Below are positions 1 to 7,509 of a DNA stretch of 64,000 bases, piece after piece. The translations under genes were made by a program, and so were the position numbers. Origin of the DNA: Vreelandella nigrificans (GTDB lineage: Bacteria; Pseudomonadota; Gammaproteobacteria; Pseudomonadales; Halomonadaceae); NCBI RefSeq assembly GCF_002374315.1, contig NZ_NWUX01000009.1, positions 62,001-126,000 of the forward strand. Reading direction: 5' to 3'. The first letter of the stretch is position 1. Each line of letters opens with the position of its first letter. The notes under the pieces are model-generated. The model was not told the DNA's origin. It searched no databases and was given only the letters and a program-made list of their open reading frames with translations.

Positions 1-160
1 CAGTCACCGGCGTACGATAAGGCGGCAGGCGGTAGCCTTGCTGGTTAAACAGCGCTGATGGCTCTTCGGCAGTTGCTGTCACATTGACAAGCATTCCACT
101 TAGCCAAACAACCAACGCCACGTTGCGGCGCACTACGTGCGCCGTGCGTTTGGTCGCCAT
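1..160 (-). CDS. PQQ-associated CXXCW-motif-type exported protein, N-terminal part
   Basis: Only the first 53 codons are inside the window; the gene runs off the left edge. The ATG at 160 lies 7 bases after the stop of the pentapeptide-repeat gene, so the two are probably cotranscribed. Residues 1-31 form a signal peptide: Lys/Arg-rich start, a VALVVWL core, then ATAEE. The mature start contains FNQQGYRLPPYRTPV, which resembles the opening of the rhodanese-like proteins called PQQ-dependent catabolism-associated CXXCW motif proteins. These sit next to quinoprotein dehydrogenases. The CXXCW motif itself lies outside the window, so the family call rests on the YR..YR.P pattern and on the neighbouring PQQ alcohol dehydrogenase. 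Function within the quinoprotein system is not established. Confidence 0.6.
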   Translation of the reverse strand, partial: MATKRTAHVVRRNVALVVWLSGMLVNVTATAEEPSALFNQQGYRLPPYRTPVT

Positions 161-167
161 ACGCTAT

Positions 168-941
168 TCAATCCCAATCAAATGGGCAGGCAGTACACCC
201 CTCCATTTGCGCTAGCTGGAAGTTACCATAGTGGATGCGTGCACCGGTCATATCGGCATTATTCAGGCGGGTAATATTCATTTTAGCCTCCTGCAGATTA
301 GCATCACGCAGATCGGCACCGATGAGATTGACCTTATTCATCCAGGCCATTTCCAAATTACTGCCTAACAGAATAGTCTCTTGCATGCTGGCCCCCGTTA
401 GGCGAGCAAACTCAAGATTGGCACCGGTTAAGTCGGCATGGTCAAAGGTCGCGCCTTGGGCGTAAATACTCCAGCTATCTAGCCCGACTAAGCTGGCGTA
501 TGAGAGATCCGCACCACGCAGGTGAGTGTTGGGCATACGCGCCCGGTTGAGATTGGCATGGCGTAGCGACGCACCTTCGAAATCAACGCTGCGTAGATTA
601 CTGTGGCGAAAGTCCGCATTATCTAAATTACTGCCCGCAAAGTTAGCACCTTGCAGATCGAGGTTGGAAAAATCACCGCCGGATAGATCCATATTGGCGC
701 ACTGCGTACCAGGCACCAGTTCACAGCCATTAAATACCGGAGGCTCAAAATCATCATAACTACTATAGCTATAATCACTATCACTACTGGTTGCTGAAGC
801 GCTGGCGGCAGTGCCGACCGCCCCTATACAGAGTCCCCCTATACAGAGTCCCCCTATACTGAGTAAAAAACCTACTAGGGGACGCGCTAGATGTCGAGCA
901 GTGTGGCAGCGGTATGGATGTTTGGCGTTACGATTTTTCAT
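168..941 (-). CDS. exported pentapeptide-repeat protein
   Basis: The protein has 257 residues. A start at 956 is possible, but the ATG at 941 has GGAGAG seven bases upstream and gives a normal signal peptide, so 941 is preferred. After the signal sequence and a Ser/Tyr/Asp-rich linker, residues from about 80 to the end are A(D/N)LXX-type pentapeptide repeats (for example LSGGD FSNLD LQGAN FAGSN LDNAD). These fold as a right-handed quadrilateral beta helix. Such proteins are scaffolds with no common enzymatic role. It lies downstream of the PQQ alcohol dehydrogenase, behind a terminator, and just ahead of the CXXCW-type gene. A periplasmic role linked to the quinoprotein is plausible from context only. 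The signal peptide core contains a 15-bp tandem repeat (three copies). Confidence 0.85.
   Translation of the reverse strand: MKNRNAKHPYRCHTARHLARPLVGFLLSIGGLCIGGLCIGAVGTAASASATSSDSDYSYSSYDDFEPPVFNGCELVPGTQCANMDLSGGDFSNLDLQGANFAGSNLDNADFRHSNLRSVDFEGASLRHANLNRARMPNTHLRGADLSYASLVGLDSWSIYAQGATFDHADLTGANLEFARLTGASMQETILLGSNLEMAWMNKVNLIGADLRDANLQEAKMNITRLNNADMTGARIHYGNFQLAQMEGCTACPFDWD
821..865. repeat. 15-bp tandem repeat, three copies, in a signal peptide
   Basis: Units 821-835 and 836-850 are identical and 851-865 is degenerate. On the minus strand they encode the IGGLC-IGGLC-IGAV stretch of the pentapeptide-repeat protein's signal peptide. The 15-bp period keeps the frame, so copy number would alter signal-peptide length only. 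Confidence 0.9.
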
Positions 942-958
942 TATTATTCTCTCCATCT

Positions 959-982
959 AAAAAAGGGCGGCTAATGCCGCCC
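959..982 (-). terminator. rho-independent terminator after the PQQ alcohol dehydrogenase
   Basis: On the minus strand the perfect 7-bp stem GGGCGGC/GCCGCCC with loop ATTA is followed by six T. It lies between the dehydrogenase stop (1000) and the pentapeptide gene start (941). The downstream pair of genes is therefore either on its own promoter or reached by read-through. Confidence 0.9.
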
Positions 983-999
983 AAGCACACGCAAATAGC

Positions 1000-2901
1000 T
1001 TAACGATTAGCCAAATCTTGGACGAAGGAAGGCAGCTTAAAGACCCAGAACGAGCCACCTTGTGCAATCGGCCGTGTCAGGTCAGCCATATCACCACCCC
1101 ACAGCGGGACAGCACCGCCATAGCCTGCTGTGACACCGATATACTGCTCACCATCCATTTCCCAGGTAATGGGTGGTGAGATGATGCCGGTGCCTACCTG
1201 GAATTTCCAAAGCTCCTCGCCAGTTTCAGCATGGAAGGCTTTGAAGTAGCCATCCCCAGTGCCGGTAAATACCAGATTACCGTGGGTAGCTAACACCCCT
1301 GCCCACAGCGGCATCGGCTCTTTGTGCTCCCAGGCGAACTCACCTGTTAGCGGATCAACGGCACGTAAAATACCGACATGGTCGTCGTACATACGCTTAA
1401 TACGGAAGCCCATGCCCAGGTAAGCAGCCCCTTCCACGTACTCAACCTCTTCGGTCCAGTAGTCTTCCTTCCAGTGGTTACCCGGTACGTAGAACAGTCC
1501 TGTGTCTTGGCTATAGGCCATGGGATTCCAGTTTTTGCCGCCAAGGAACGGTGGCGACACCTCAACGACTTCAGAGCGGGTTTCACCCTCTTCAAGACGC
1601 GCTGGACGCTGACCCTCCACCTCCACCGGGCGCCCTGTTTCCAGGTCAATGTGGGTTGCCCAAGTGATGTTATCGACAAACGGGAAGGCATTAATCAGCT
1701 CGCCATTGGTACGGTCGGTGATATAGAAGAAACCATTGCGATCCGCGTGGGCACCCGCATTGACCGTTTGGCCACTTTCATCTTCATATTCAAACAGCAC
1801 GATCTCGTTATTGCCTGAGAAATCCCATGTATCATTGGGCGTGTGTTGGTAGAACCACTTCACTTCACCGGTTGATGGGTCAATTCCAAGCTGGCCTGAC
1901 GTATAGAGGCTGTCATAGTCAGCCGGGTCGCCATCTTCCGAGGTGCGTGCCCAGCCATTCCAGGGCGCAGGGTTGCCTGCACCGATAATGATCGTGTTGG
2001 TATCGGGGTCAAAACTGGCACTCTGCCACGGCGCACCACCACCTTGGCTCCAGGATTGCACTTTGCCGGTTTCGCTATCTGGGTCATCGGGCCAGGAAGG
2101 TGCACTGGCATCACCGGTTGGCGTGCTCTCTTCACCGTTCAAGCGCCCCACATGGCCTTCAACGAAGGGCCGCATCCAGATCTCTTCACCAGTCTCGACG
2201 TCACGGGCGTAAAGCTTGCCGACAATGCCAAATTCGTTACCTGAAGAGCCATGTATAAGCATTACACGGCCTGTTTCCTGGTCTTCCACAACGGTGGGCG
2301 CCCCGGTCATGGTGTAACCCGAACGATGATCGCCAAAGCGCTCGCGCCATACCACATCCCCCGTATCTTTATTCAGCGCCACGATGCCCGCATCCAGCGT
2401 ACCGAAGAACACCTTATCGCCGTATATGGCCGCGCCGCGGTTAACCACATCACAGCAGGGGCGAATATCACTGGGTAGGCGGTGGTTGTAGGACCACAGC
2501 CGCTGGCCGGTACGCGCATCAATGGCGAAAATACGAGAATAGGATCCGGTAACGTAAATCACCCCGTCATGGATTAGTGCTTGGGACTCCTGGCCCCGCT
2601 GCATTTCATCACCAAATGAGTGCGACCAAGCGGGGGAAAGCATTGCTACGTTGTCAGCATTAATTTGATCAAGTGGGCTGTAGCGCTGCGCTTTCACGCC
2701 CATGCCATACATCAACACGGTTTCAGTGTTGTTATGGTCATTGAGAATATCATCCCAGGTCACTTGGCTAGCGTTAGCTGTCATGGCAACGCCGCCTACG
2801 CCTAGCGCAGAGGCATAAGCAACGGCGGCGGTGAGCGTACGCAGGCGAAAGGGCCACGAAATTTTGCGAACTAACGTGTTGTTATTGGAAGCGTATGTCA
2901 T
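1000..2901 (-). CDS. PQQ-dependent alcohol dehydrogenase, calcium type
   Basis: The protein has 633 residues. A TTG 33 bases further upstream is open, but the ATG at 2901 has GGATGGA in place and starts a good signal peptide cut near ANA-S (residue 44), so 2901 is preferred. It is a periplasmic quinoprotein oxidising primary alcohols with PQQ and a bound metal, passing electrons to a soluble cytochrome c. The eight-bladed propeller is supported by repeated A.DA.TG..LW motifs. Further marks are the adjacent Cys149-Cys150 of DIRPCCDVVNRG, the GNPAPWN motif and the catalytic Asp360 in NDTWDFSGNN. The residue two after the catalytic Asp is Ser362. Lanthanide enzymes (XoxF, PedH) have Asp there, so this looks like the calcium-dependent ExaA/PedE class. 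Divergent from its cytochrome c gene. Methanol versus ethanol preference cannot be read from the sequence. Confidence 0.93.
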   Translation of the reverse strand: MTYASNNNTLVRKISWPFRLRTLTAAVAYASALGVGGVAMTANASQVTWDDILNDHNNTETVLMYGMGVKAQRYSPLDQINADNVAMLSPAWSHSFGDEMQRGQESQALIHDGVIYVTGSYSRIFAIDARTGQRLWSYNHRLPSDIRPCCDVVNRGAAIYGDKVFFGTLDAGIVALNKDTGDVVWRERFGDHRSGYTMTGAPTVVEDQETGRVMLIHGSSGNEFGIVGKLYARDVETGEEIWMRPFVEGHVGRLNGEESTPTGDASAPSWPDDPDSETGKVQSWSQGGGAPWQSASFDPDTNTIIIGAGNPAPWNGWARTSEDGDPADYDSLYTSGQLGIDPSTGEVKWFYQHTPNDTWDFSGNNEIVLFEYEDESGQTVNAGAHADRNGFFYITDRTNGELINAFPFVDNITWATHIDLETGRPVEVEGQRPARLEEGETRSEVVEVSPPFLGGKNWNPMAYSQDTGLFYVPGNHWKEDYWTEEVEYVEGAAYLGMGFRIKRMYDDHVGILRAVDPLTGEFAWEHKEPMPLWAGVLATHGNLVFTGTGDGYFKAFHAETGEELWKFQVGTGIISPPITWEMDGEQYIGVTAGYGGAVPLWGGDMADLTRPIAQGGSFWVFKLPSFVQDLANR

Positions 2902-3076
2902 GGGTTTTCCATCCGAGTAATGATCACAATGCAATGGCTATCAAGCGGCCAAGCTGCTGCTTGCGTGGTGTTTGCAAGACTAAGCTCAGCTTAGAAGCTC
3001 GGATAAAAAACCAACCTACCCCTCCAGTCGCGTTCTCATCCTGATTTAGCACTACTTCCAAAGGAGGAGGCTAGCG

Positions 3077-3094
3077 ATGCCTAAGGTGCTATAG
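3077..3094 (+). other. five-codon mini-ORF with a near-perfect ribosome binding site
   Basis: In the 260-bp divergent region between the dehydrogenase and the cytochrome gene, AAGGAGGAG at 3061-3069 is followed after seven bases by ATG and a five-residue frame MPKVL with stop TAG. The cytochrome gene starts 67 bases after this stop. It could be a translated leader, the relic of a former gene start, or chance. There is no repeated codon pattern of the kind seen in attenuators. Confidence 0.25.
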
Positions 3095-3161
3095 GTGTTG
3101 CAAGTCGGCCTGCCTATGCTCACTCAAGTGATGTGACACTGACCCCTTGAGGAGTTTTCCC

Positions 3162-3746
3162 ATGACGCTACTTATTACAAAAACGCTACTTACAAAAACA
3201 GCATGTACAAAAACAGCACGTACAAAAACGGCGCTTATAAAAACCATACCGACAACAACGCCACCTACGAACAGCTTCACAACTGCTTCCCAGCGCTTCA
3301 CAAACCTATCCGGCCAAGTAGCTGCTATCGCCCTTGCTACTCTGCTGGCAGCCCCGCTGGCTTGGTCACATGGTGATGTCACCCCCCAGCCAGTTGATAT
3401 TAAAGGGCTAGAGCTCCTTGGTGACGAGTGGCTGGAAGAGAACCCCTACCGTGAAGACCATCCCCAGCACGAACTAGCGGTGGATATCGGTGCCCGTGCC
3501 TATAACAGTAATTGCGCTGCTTGCCACGGGCTAGAGGCAAAATCCGGTGGCATTGCTCCTGATCTACGCGAGTTGGAAAACGGCACGTGGGGCGATGAGT
3601 GGTACAAAGAGTTGGTCACCAACGGAGCCGAACGCAACGGTCGCGTACTGATGCCACGTATGTCCGATTACGTTAGCCAAGAAGGACTATGGGCCATTCG
3701 CACTTGGCTGGAAACGGTCAGTATGGAAACTACTCAAGGCCAATAG
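3162..3746 (+). CDS. c-type cytochrome, electron acceptor of the PQQ dehydrogenase (PedF/ExaB-like)
   Basis: The protein has 194 residues. The ATG at 3162 has GAGGAG seven bases upstream; a TTG at 3147 is less likely because it overlaps that site. A single heme motif CAACH is followed about 50 residues later by the axial Met in LMPRM. The mature domain resembles the cytochrome c-550 that accepts electrons from quinoprotein ethanol dehydrogenases and hands them to the oxidase. The oddity is the N-terminus: about 25 residues of TKT-rich repeat (five 15-bp units) and a Thr/Pro-rich stretch precede the hydrophobic VAAIALATLLAAPLAWS export signal. This gives an unusually long n-region, so a later start is possible, but no better start with a ribosome site is visible before the hydrophobic core. 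First gene of a plus-strand run. Confidence 0.88.
   Translation: MTLLITKTLLTKTACTKTARTKTALIKTIPTTTPPTNSFTTASQRFTNLSGQVAAIALATLLAAPLAWSHGDVTPQPVDIKGLELLGDEWLEENPYREDHPQHELAVDIGARAYNSNCAACHGLEAKSGGIAPDLRELENGTWGDEWYKELVTNGAERNGRVLMPRMSDYVSQEGLWAIRTWLETVSMETTQGQ
3175..3249 (+). repeat. 15-bp tandem repeat, five copies, in the cytochrome gene
   Basis: Five 15-bp units (3175, 3190, 3205, 3220, 3235) share a TACAAAAAC core. They encode a run of five-residue units ending in KT (LLTKT, ACTKT, ARTKT, ALIKT). The period keeps the reading frame. The reverse strand reads as an artificial Val/Phe-rich frame, which is not taken as a gene. Confidence 0.92.
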
Positions 3747-3766
3747 CACACATAGCGGGAGGCATC

Positions 3767-4588
3767 ATGGCTCTATCAACCCAGGCGTTTATCCCTTATC
3801 GACTCGCCATGACCTACGTGGCGCTGACCTGCTTATTGGTCACCTCATTGGCACCGATGGCTCACGCAGCATCGGCTAGCAGCGCCGAGCAGGACCCGCT
3901 TAATTCGTTTATGTGGCCCGTCCACCGTGAAAGGTTTCTGGGTGACTCCCCAGTGGTATTTGATGAGCGAGTTATCGTTAACGCGCCAGGGTTCGCCGAG
4001 GACTCAGGACAAGTGCCTATTGAGTTAGACGCCAGCGCTCTGGAAGTCAGTGACGAGCCGATTACCAACATCGTCGCCTGGGTGGATCTCAACCCTATCC
4101 CTCAGCTGTTTAGCTACTCACCAATGAGTCACGGCCTAGCCAAGCTATCGCTGAATATTCGCTTGGAACAAGCTTCCGCCGTGCGGGTAGCGGTGAAACA
4201 GGGGGGGACCTGGTATGTAGGAGGCACTTACATTGAAGCAGAAGGCGGCGGCTGCACCACTCCCGGTATCGCCACCGCCGACAACGACTGGGAGAACACC
4301 TTCGGCGAGCTACAGGGCCGCTTGTTTGCCAATGACGCAGAACAGCGCCTACGGGTGCGGCTGTCTCACCCGATGGATAGCGGCTTGATTCCCAGCCAGC
4401 CGGCCTTCTACGTGCAGTCCTTTGAGCTGCTCGACCAACAGGGCCAGCAGGTTGCTACACTGGATATCGAAGCATCGGTGAGCGCTAACCCAACCTTAGG
4501 GTTACATATGCGCCCCTCCCCAGGCGGCTATGTGATTGGCGCCAAGGACAACAACGGCAACCGCTTTGCCATTGGTTTACAGCCATGA
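3767..4588 (+). CDS. quinoprotein-associated SoxYZ-like carrier
   Basis: The protein has 273 residues, with the ATG at 3767 after a GGGAGG site and 20 bases after the cytochrome stop. A signal peptide ends at AHA-A. The first half is SoxY-like and contains a Gly-Gly-Cys motif at residues 161-163 (EGGGCTTP). In SoxY the Cys of a GGC(G) swinging arm carries the sulfur substrate. The second half (about residue 180 on) is SoxZ-like beta sandwich. Such SoxYZ fusions are found near PQQ dehydrogenases and are named quinoprotein dehydrogenase-associated SoxYZ-like carriers. Their cargo is not known. Here the Cys is internal, not at a C-terminus as in SoxY. It overlaps the next gene by 4 bases (ATGA), indicating translational coupling with the metallohydrolase. 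Confidence 0.85.
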   Translation: MALSTQAFIPYRLAMTYVALTCLLVTSLAPMAHAASASSAEQDPLNSFMWPVHRERFLGDSPVVFDERVIVNAPGFAEDSGQVPIELDASALEVSDEPITNIVAWVDLNPIPQLFSYSPMSHGLAKLSLNIRLEQASAVRVAVKQGGTWYVGGTYIEAEGGGCTTPGIATADNDWENTFGELQGRLFANDAEQRLRVRLSHPMDSGLIPSQPAFYVQSFELLDQQGQQVATLDIEASVSANPTLGLHMRPSPGGYVIGAKDNNGNRFAIGLQP

Positions 4589-5529
4589 AAGCATGTTTTC
4601 TGGCCGCCTTAAGCACACTGCTGATCACGCCGCTGGCGGCCAGCGAATCCGTCATGTTTTGCGAACGTCCACTCATGGCGCAACAGGTCGCGGAAAACAC
4701 CTGGATGGTGGAAGGCTTAAAAGAAGAGCTTTCTAGCAACAACTGCGGCCATATCGGTAACCAAGCGTTTATTGTCACGCCCAACGGCGTCATTCTCATC
4801 GACAGCGGCAGCAGTCCGGCATTTGGCGAAGCATTAAAAACACTGATTGCTCAATACACCTCCCAACCCGTACGCTGGGTACTCAATACCCATCACCATC
4901 CCGACCACTTTTTTGGTAACGCCGCCTTTGGCGAGGCACAGCATCTCACCTTAGCCAGCACTCGCGCGTTAATGTCACGGGATCGTGAAGCACTGATTGA
5001 TAACGTAGAGCGACTGACCGGACGCACCCTTGAGCGCTCCCACATCGCGTTGCCCGACGTAGTCGAAGCAGGCGAACTCATGCTGGAGAGCTACCCACTC
5101 ACGCTTTTCGCTCTGGGCGGCCACAGCGGTGGAGACTTGGTCATTATGGATGACTCCACCGGCGTGCTGTTTCTAGGTGATATGGGTTTCTACCAACGCG
5201 CGGCTGCCACCGCTCATACCCCTGGCCTCCACCAGTGGCAGGAAGAACTGAACGAACTACGAACCCTAGATGCCAAAATTGCTATACCGGGCCACGGCCC
5301 CAGCGCGCATCCCGACACAATTATTGATCAAACGGCGGGCTATCTCGCCTGGTTGGACCAACACTTAAGCGCAGTGGCGAGCGAAGGGTTAGGGGCAAAT
5401 CACGCACTGGCCGTCGAGATCCCCGGCGCGTTCAGCGCCCTGGCACTCGCCGAATACGAGCTCACCCGCAGCATTATGCAGCTTTATCCCCGTTACGAAG
5501 CTCGGCTGCTGTGGGACACTCCACCATAA
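4585..5529 (+). CDS. quinoprotein relay system zinc metallohydrolase (MBL fold)
   Basis: The protein has 314 residues with a short signal peptide (MKACFLAALSTLLITPLAA). The metallo-beta-lactamase motif is complete: H103-x-H105-x-D107-H108 in NTHHHPDHFFGN, a further metal His in LGGHSGGD, Asp in FLGDMGF, and the last His in IPGHGPS. Relatives (SoxH-like) occur beside PQQ dehydrogenases with the SoxYZ-like carrier and a cytochrome, exactly as here. The substrate is unknown; hydrolysis of a group carried on the SoxYZ-like Cys is an inference from the constant pairing. ATGA overlap with the carrier gene. Confidence 0.87.
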   Translation: MKACFLAALSTLLITPLAASESVMFCERPLMAQQVAENTWMVEGLKEELSSNNCGHIGNQAFIVTPNGVILIDSGSSPAFGEALKTLIAQYTSQPVRWVLNTHHHPDHFFGNAAFGEAQHLTLASTRALMSRDREALIDNVERLTGRTLERSHIALPDVVEAGELMLESYPLTLFALGGHSGGDLVIMDDSTGVLFLGDMGFYQRAAATAHTPGLHQWQEELNELRTLDAKIAIPGHGPSAHPDTIIDQTAGYLAWLDQHLSAVASEGLGANHALAVEIPGAFSALALAEYELTRSIMQLYPRYEARLLWDTPP

Positions 5530-5540
5530 GGAGCACACCA

Positions 5541-7298
5541 ATGCTGCTTACCCTGGCAGATGCCGCCGAACCCACCGACACATTGGCCGAGCTGCACAGT
5601 GACGCCCAGGCTATTTACTGGCTGGCCCGTTGCCCACTGACCGGCACCATGCAGCTTTGGCAATGGCGTGCCGACAGCAGCGAGCCGCCGCACTGCTTGG
5701 TAAACGATGCGGTAGGTAGCCGTGTGAACCAGTATGGTGGCGGCAGCTATACGCCCCTGCTAGGTGATGTCATATGGGTACGCCAGCATGACCAGGCCAT
5801 CATGCACACCGACGACCAAGGTGTCAGCCACTGCTGGCAGAAGCGCCCGCAAACCGCCTACGGCGGACTATGCGCTGACCCTAAACGCCAACGGATATTG
5901 GCGGTGGAAGAAGATGTCCATGGGCAGCGTCTGGTGGCCATTACAGGCAGTAATCGACAGATATTGACAGAAGGGGCTGATTTCTACGGCGCGCCGATAT
6001 TAAGCGACGATGGCAACTATTTAGCCTGGGTACGTTGGTCACTACCCCATATGCCTTGGCAGCGCAGCCAAATATACCTCGCCCAGATGACACCCAGCGG
6101 CCAGCTCACAGAGACTCAGCATTGGGATTTTGGCGCAGCACTTAGCCAGCCGCAATTCGGCCCTCGCAACGCGCTGATCTGTATGAGTGACCACACTGGC
6201 TGGTGGCAACCCTGGCAGGTTAACTTGACCACCCCACGTTGCCTCAGTGATGACCCCGTCGATCACATCTCCACACCGTGGCAGTTGGGCGAACGTCAGC
6301 ACGCCTGGCGAGACCATCGGCAAATCTACTGCCAGTTGCACCAGGGAGCGGCTCACCTTTACCGGCGCACCGGCGAGCAGAAGGCAACTCTCCTAACCGA
6401 GCCTGGCCGCGTGGCGAGCATCGCGCTGGCCGAGCACGGCGACTACGCGATTGTGCAAAGCGCTACCAGTGGCGCCCAGCTTATACGCTTTGCTGAAGAG
6501 CACTCACACCATCGCCTGGTGGGCCGGCCATTGACACTGACGACGACCCCTGCCCAGTGGCTGGAAGCCCCGGTTGGCAACGCAGGCGAAACGGTTCAAG
6601 GTTTTTTCTACCCAGCGCTTGCCGACGACTCTGCACCACTAATCGTGCGCGTTCACGGCGGACCAACCGCCGCCACTTACCCGATCTACGACCCGCTGGT
6701 CGCTTATTGGCAGCAGCAGGGCTTTCATGTACTGGATATCAACCCACGGGGCAGCGGTAACTTTGGCCGCCATTACCGAGAGTGTTTAGCAGGCCAGTGG
6801 GGCATCAGTGATACCGACGATGTGACTGCCCTGGTTGATGCTGCCTGCACACGCTTTCCGATAGACTCAGCGCGCTGCTTTATTCGTGGCCAAAGCGCTG
6901 GCGGGTTCACTGCACTCAATGCCCTGGCGGCCACCTCGCTATTTGCTGCGGCGACGAGCCTGTACGGCGTGACCGATGCGTTAACGCTAGCGGCAAAAAC
7001 GCACCGTTTTGAGTCCGGCTACTTGAGTTGGCTAATTGGCAACGACTCTCTGCTCACCCAGCGCAGTCCTGCCTATCAGCTCACCCGCTGCAAACGCCCT
7101 TTGCGGGCACTGTTTATTCAGGGTGGCCAAGACACTGTCGTGGTGCCGGAACAGACCCACGCCATGGCGCGGCACATTGAGCACTATGGTGGCCAAGCTC
7201 ACACGCTGCTGTTTGCTAACGAACGCCACGGTATTCGCCACCCGACAGCCCGCCAAACCATGCTGGACCGTGAGCTACGCTTTTATCAACATTTCTAA
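5541..7298 (+). CDS. pqqH: S9-family prolyl-oligopeptidase-like peptidase, PqqH-like
   Basis: The protein has 585 residues. The ATG at 5541 follows AAGGAG at the right distance; an upstream in-frame start at 5511 would overlap the previous gene and is less likely. There is no signal peptide, so it is cytosolic. An N-terminal propeller (about 1-340) is followed by an alpha/beta hydrolase domain with the nucleophile in GQSAGGF, an Asp in QGGQDTVV and a His in NERHGIRH. In Pseudomonas aeruginosa an S9 peptidase named PqqH sits directly before ercA and ercS, the same order as here, and is coregulated with PQQ synthesis. A role in PQQ precursor processing is inferred from that synteny, not shown by sequence. 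The symbol is assigned with moderate confidence. Confidence 0.78.
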   Translation: MLLTLADAAEPTDTLAELHSDAQAIYWLARCPLTGTMQLWQWRADSSEPPHCLVNDAVGSRVNQYGGGSYTPLLGDVIWVRQHDQAIMHTDDQGVSHCWQKRPQTAYGGLCADPKRQRILAVEEDVHGQRLVAITGSNRQILTEGADFYGAPILSDDGNYLAWVRWSLPHMPWQRSQIYLAQMTPSGQLTETQHWDFGAALSQPQFGPRNALICMSDHTGWWQPWQVNLTTPRCLSDDPVDHISTPWQLGERQHAWRDHRQIYCQLHQGAAHLYRRTGEQKATLLTEPGRVASIALAEHGDYAIVQSATSGAQLIRFAEEHSHHRLVGRPLTLTTTPAQWLEAPVGNAGETVQGFFYPALADDSAPLIVRVHGGPTAATYPIYDPLVAYWQQQGFHVLDINPRGSGNFGRHYRECLAGQWGISDTDDVTALVDAACTRFPIDSARCFIRGQSAGGFTALNALAATSLFAAATSLYGVTDALTLAAKTHRFESGYLSWLIGNDSLLTQRSPAYQLTRCKRPLRALFIQGGQDTVVVPEQTHAMARHIEHYGGQAHTLLFANERHGIRHPTARQTMLDRELRFYQHF

Positions 7299-7310
7299 CA
7301 ACGCTTGCCT

Positions 7311-7406
7311 TAGTACTTGCATCAGTACTTGCATCAGTACTTGCATCAGTACTTGCATCAGTACTTGCATCAGTACTTGCATCAGTACTTGTATGAGCAC
7401 TTGTAT
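7311..7406 (+). repeat. 12-bp tandem repeat, eight copies, upstream of ercA
   Basis: Eight consecutive 12-bp units with consensus CAGTACTTGCAT run from 7311 to 7406. The inner five are identical and the outer ones carry one to three changes. They fill about half of the 211-bp gap between the S9 peptidase and ercA. The frame is open through into ercA and would read as repeated CIST, but ercA has its own ribosome site at 7510. There are no spacers, so it is not a CRISPR array. Confidence 0.95.
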
Positions 7407-7509
7407 CAACGACGCACGTTTACCCTATAGCGACAGCACCAAGGTCGTAGCGCCACAACCCCCGAAGGTGCTTAAGATAATGGTTAACAACGATAAGCAG
7501 GACCGACCC

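Noticed and set aside
3089-3382. A Val/Phe-rich frame on the minus strand
   Set aside because: It is the reverse reading of the 15-bp repeat in the cytochrome gene and has no ribosome site.
7311-7406. A CRISPR array
   Set aside because: Units are 12 bp and contiguous with no spacers, and no cas gene is present.
7036-7509. A 158-codon N-terminal extension of the ercA frame
   Set aside because: It runs inside pqqH and through the repeat, and the ercA ATG at 7510 has its own ribosome site and matches family starts.
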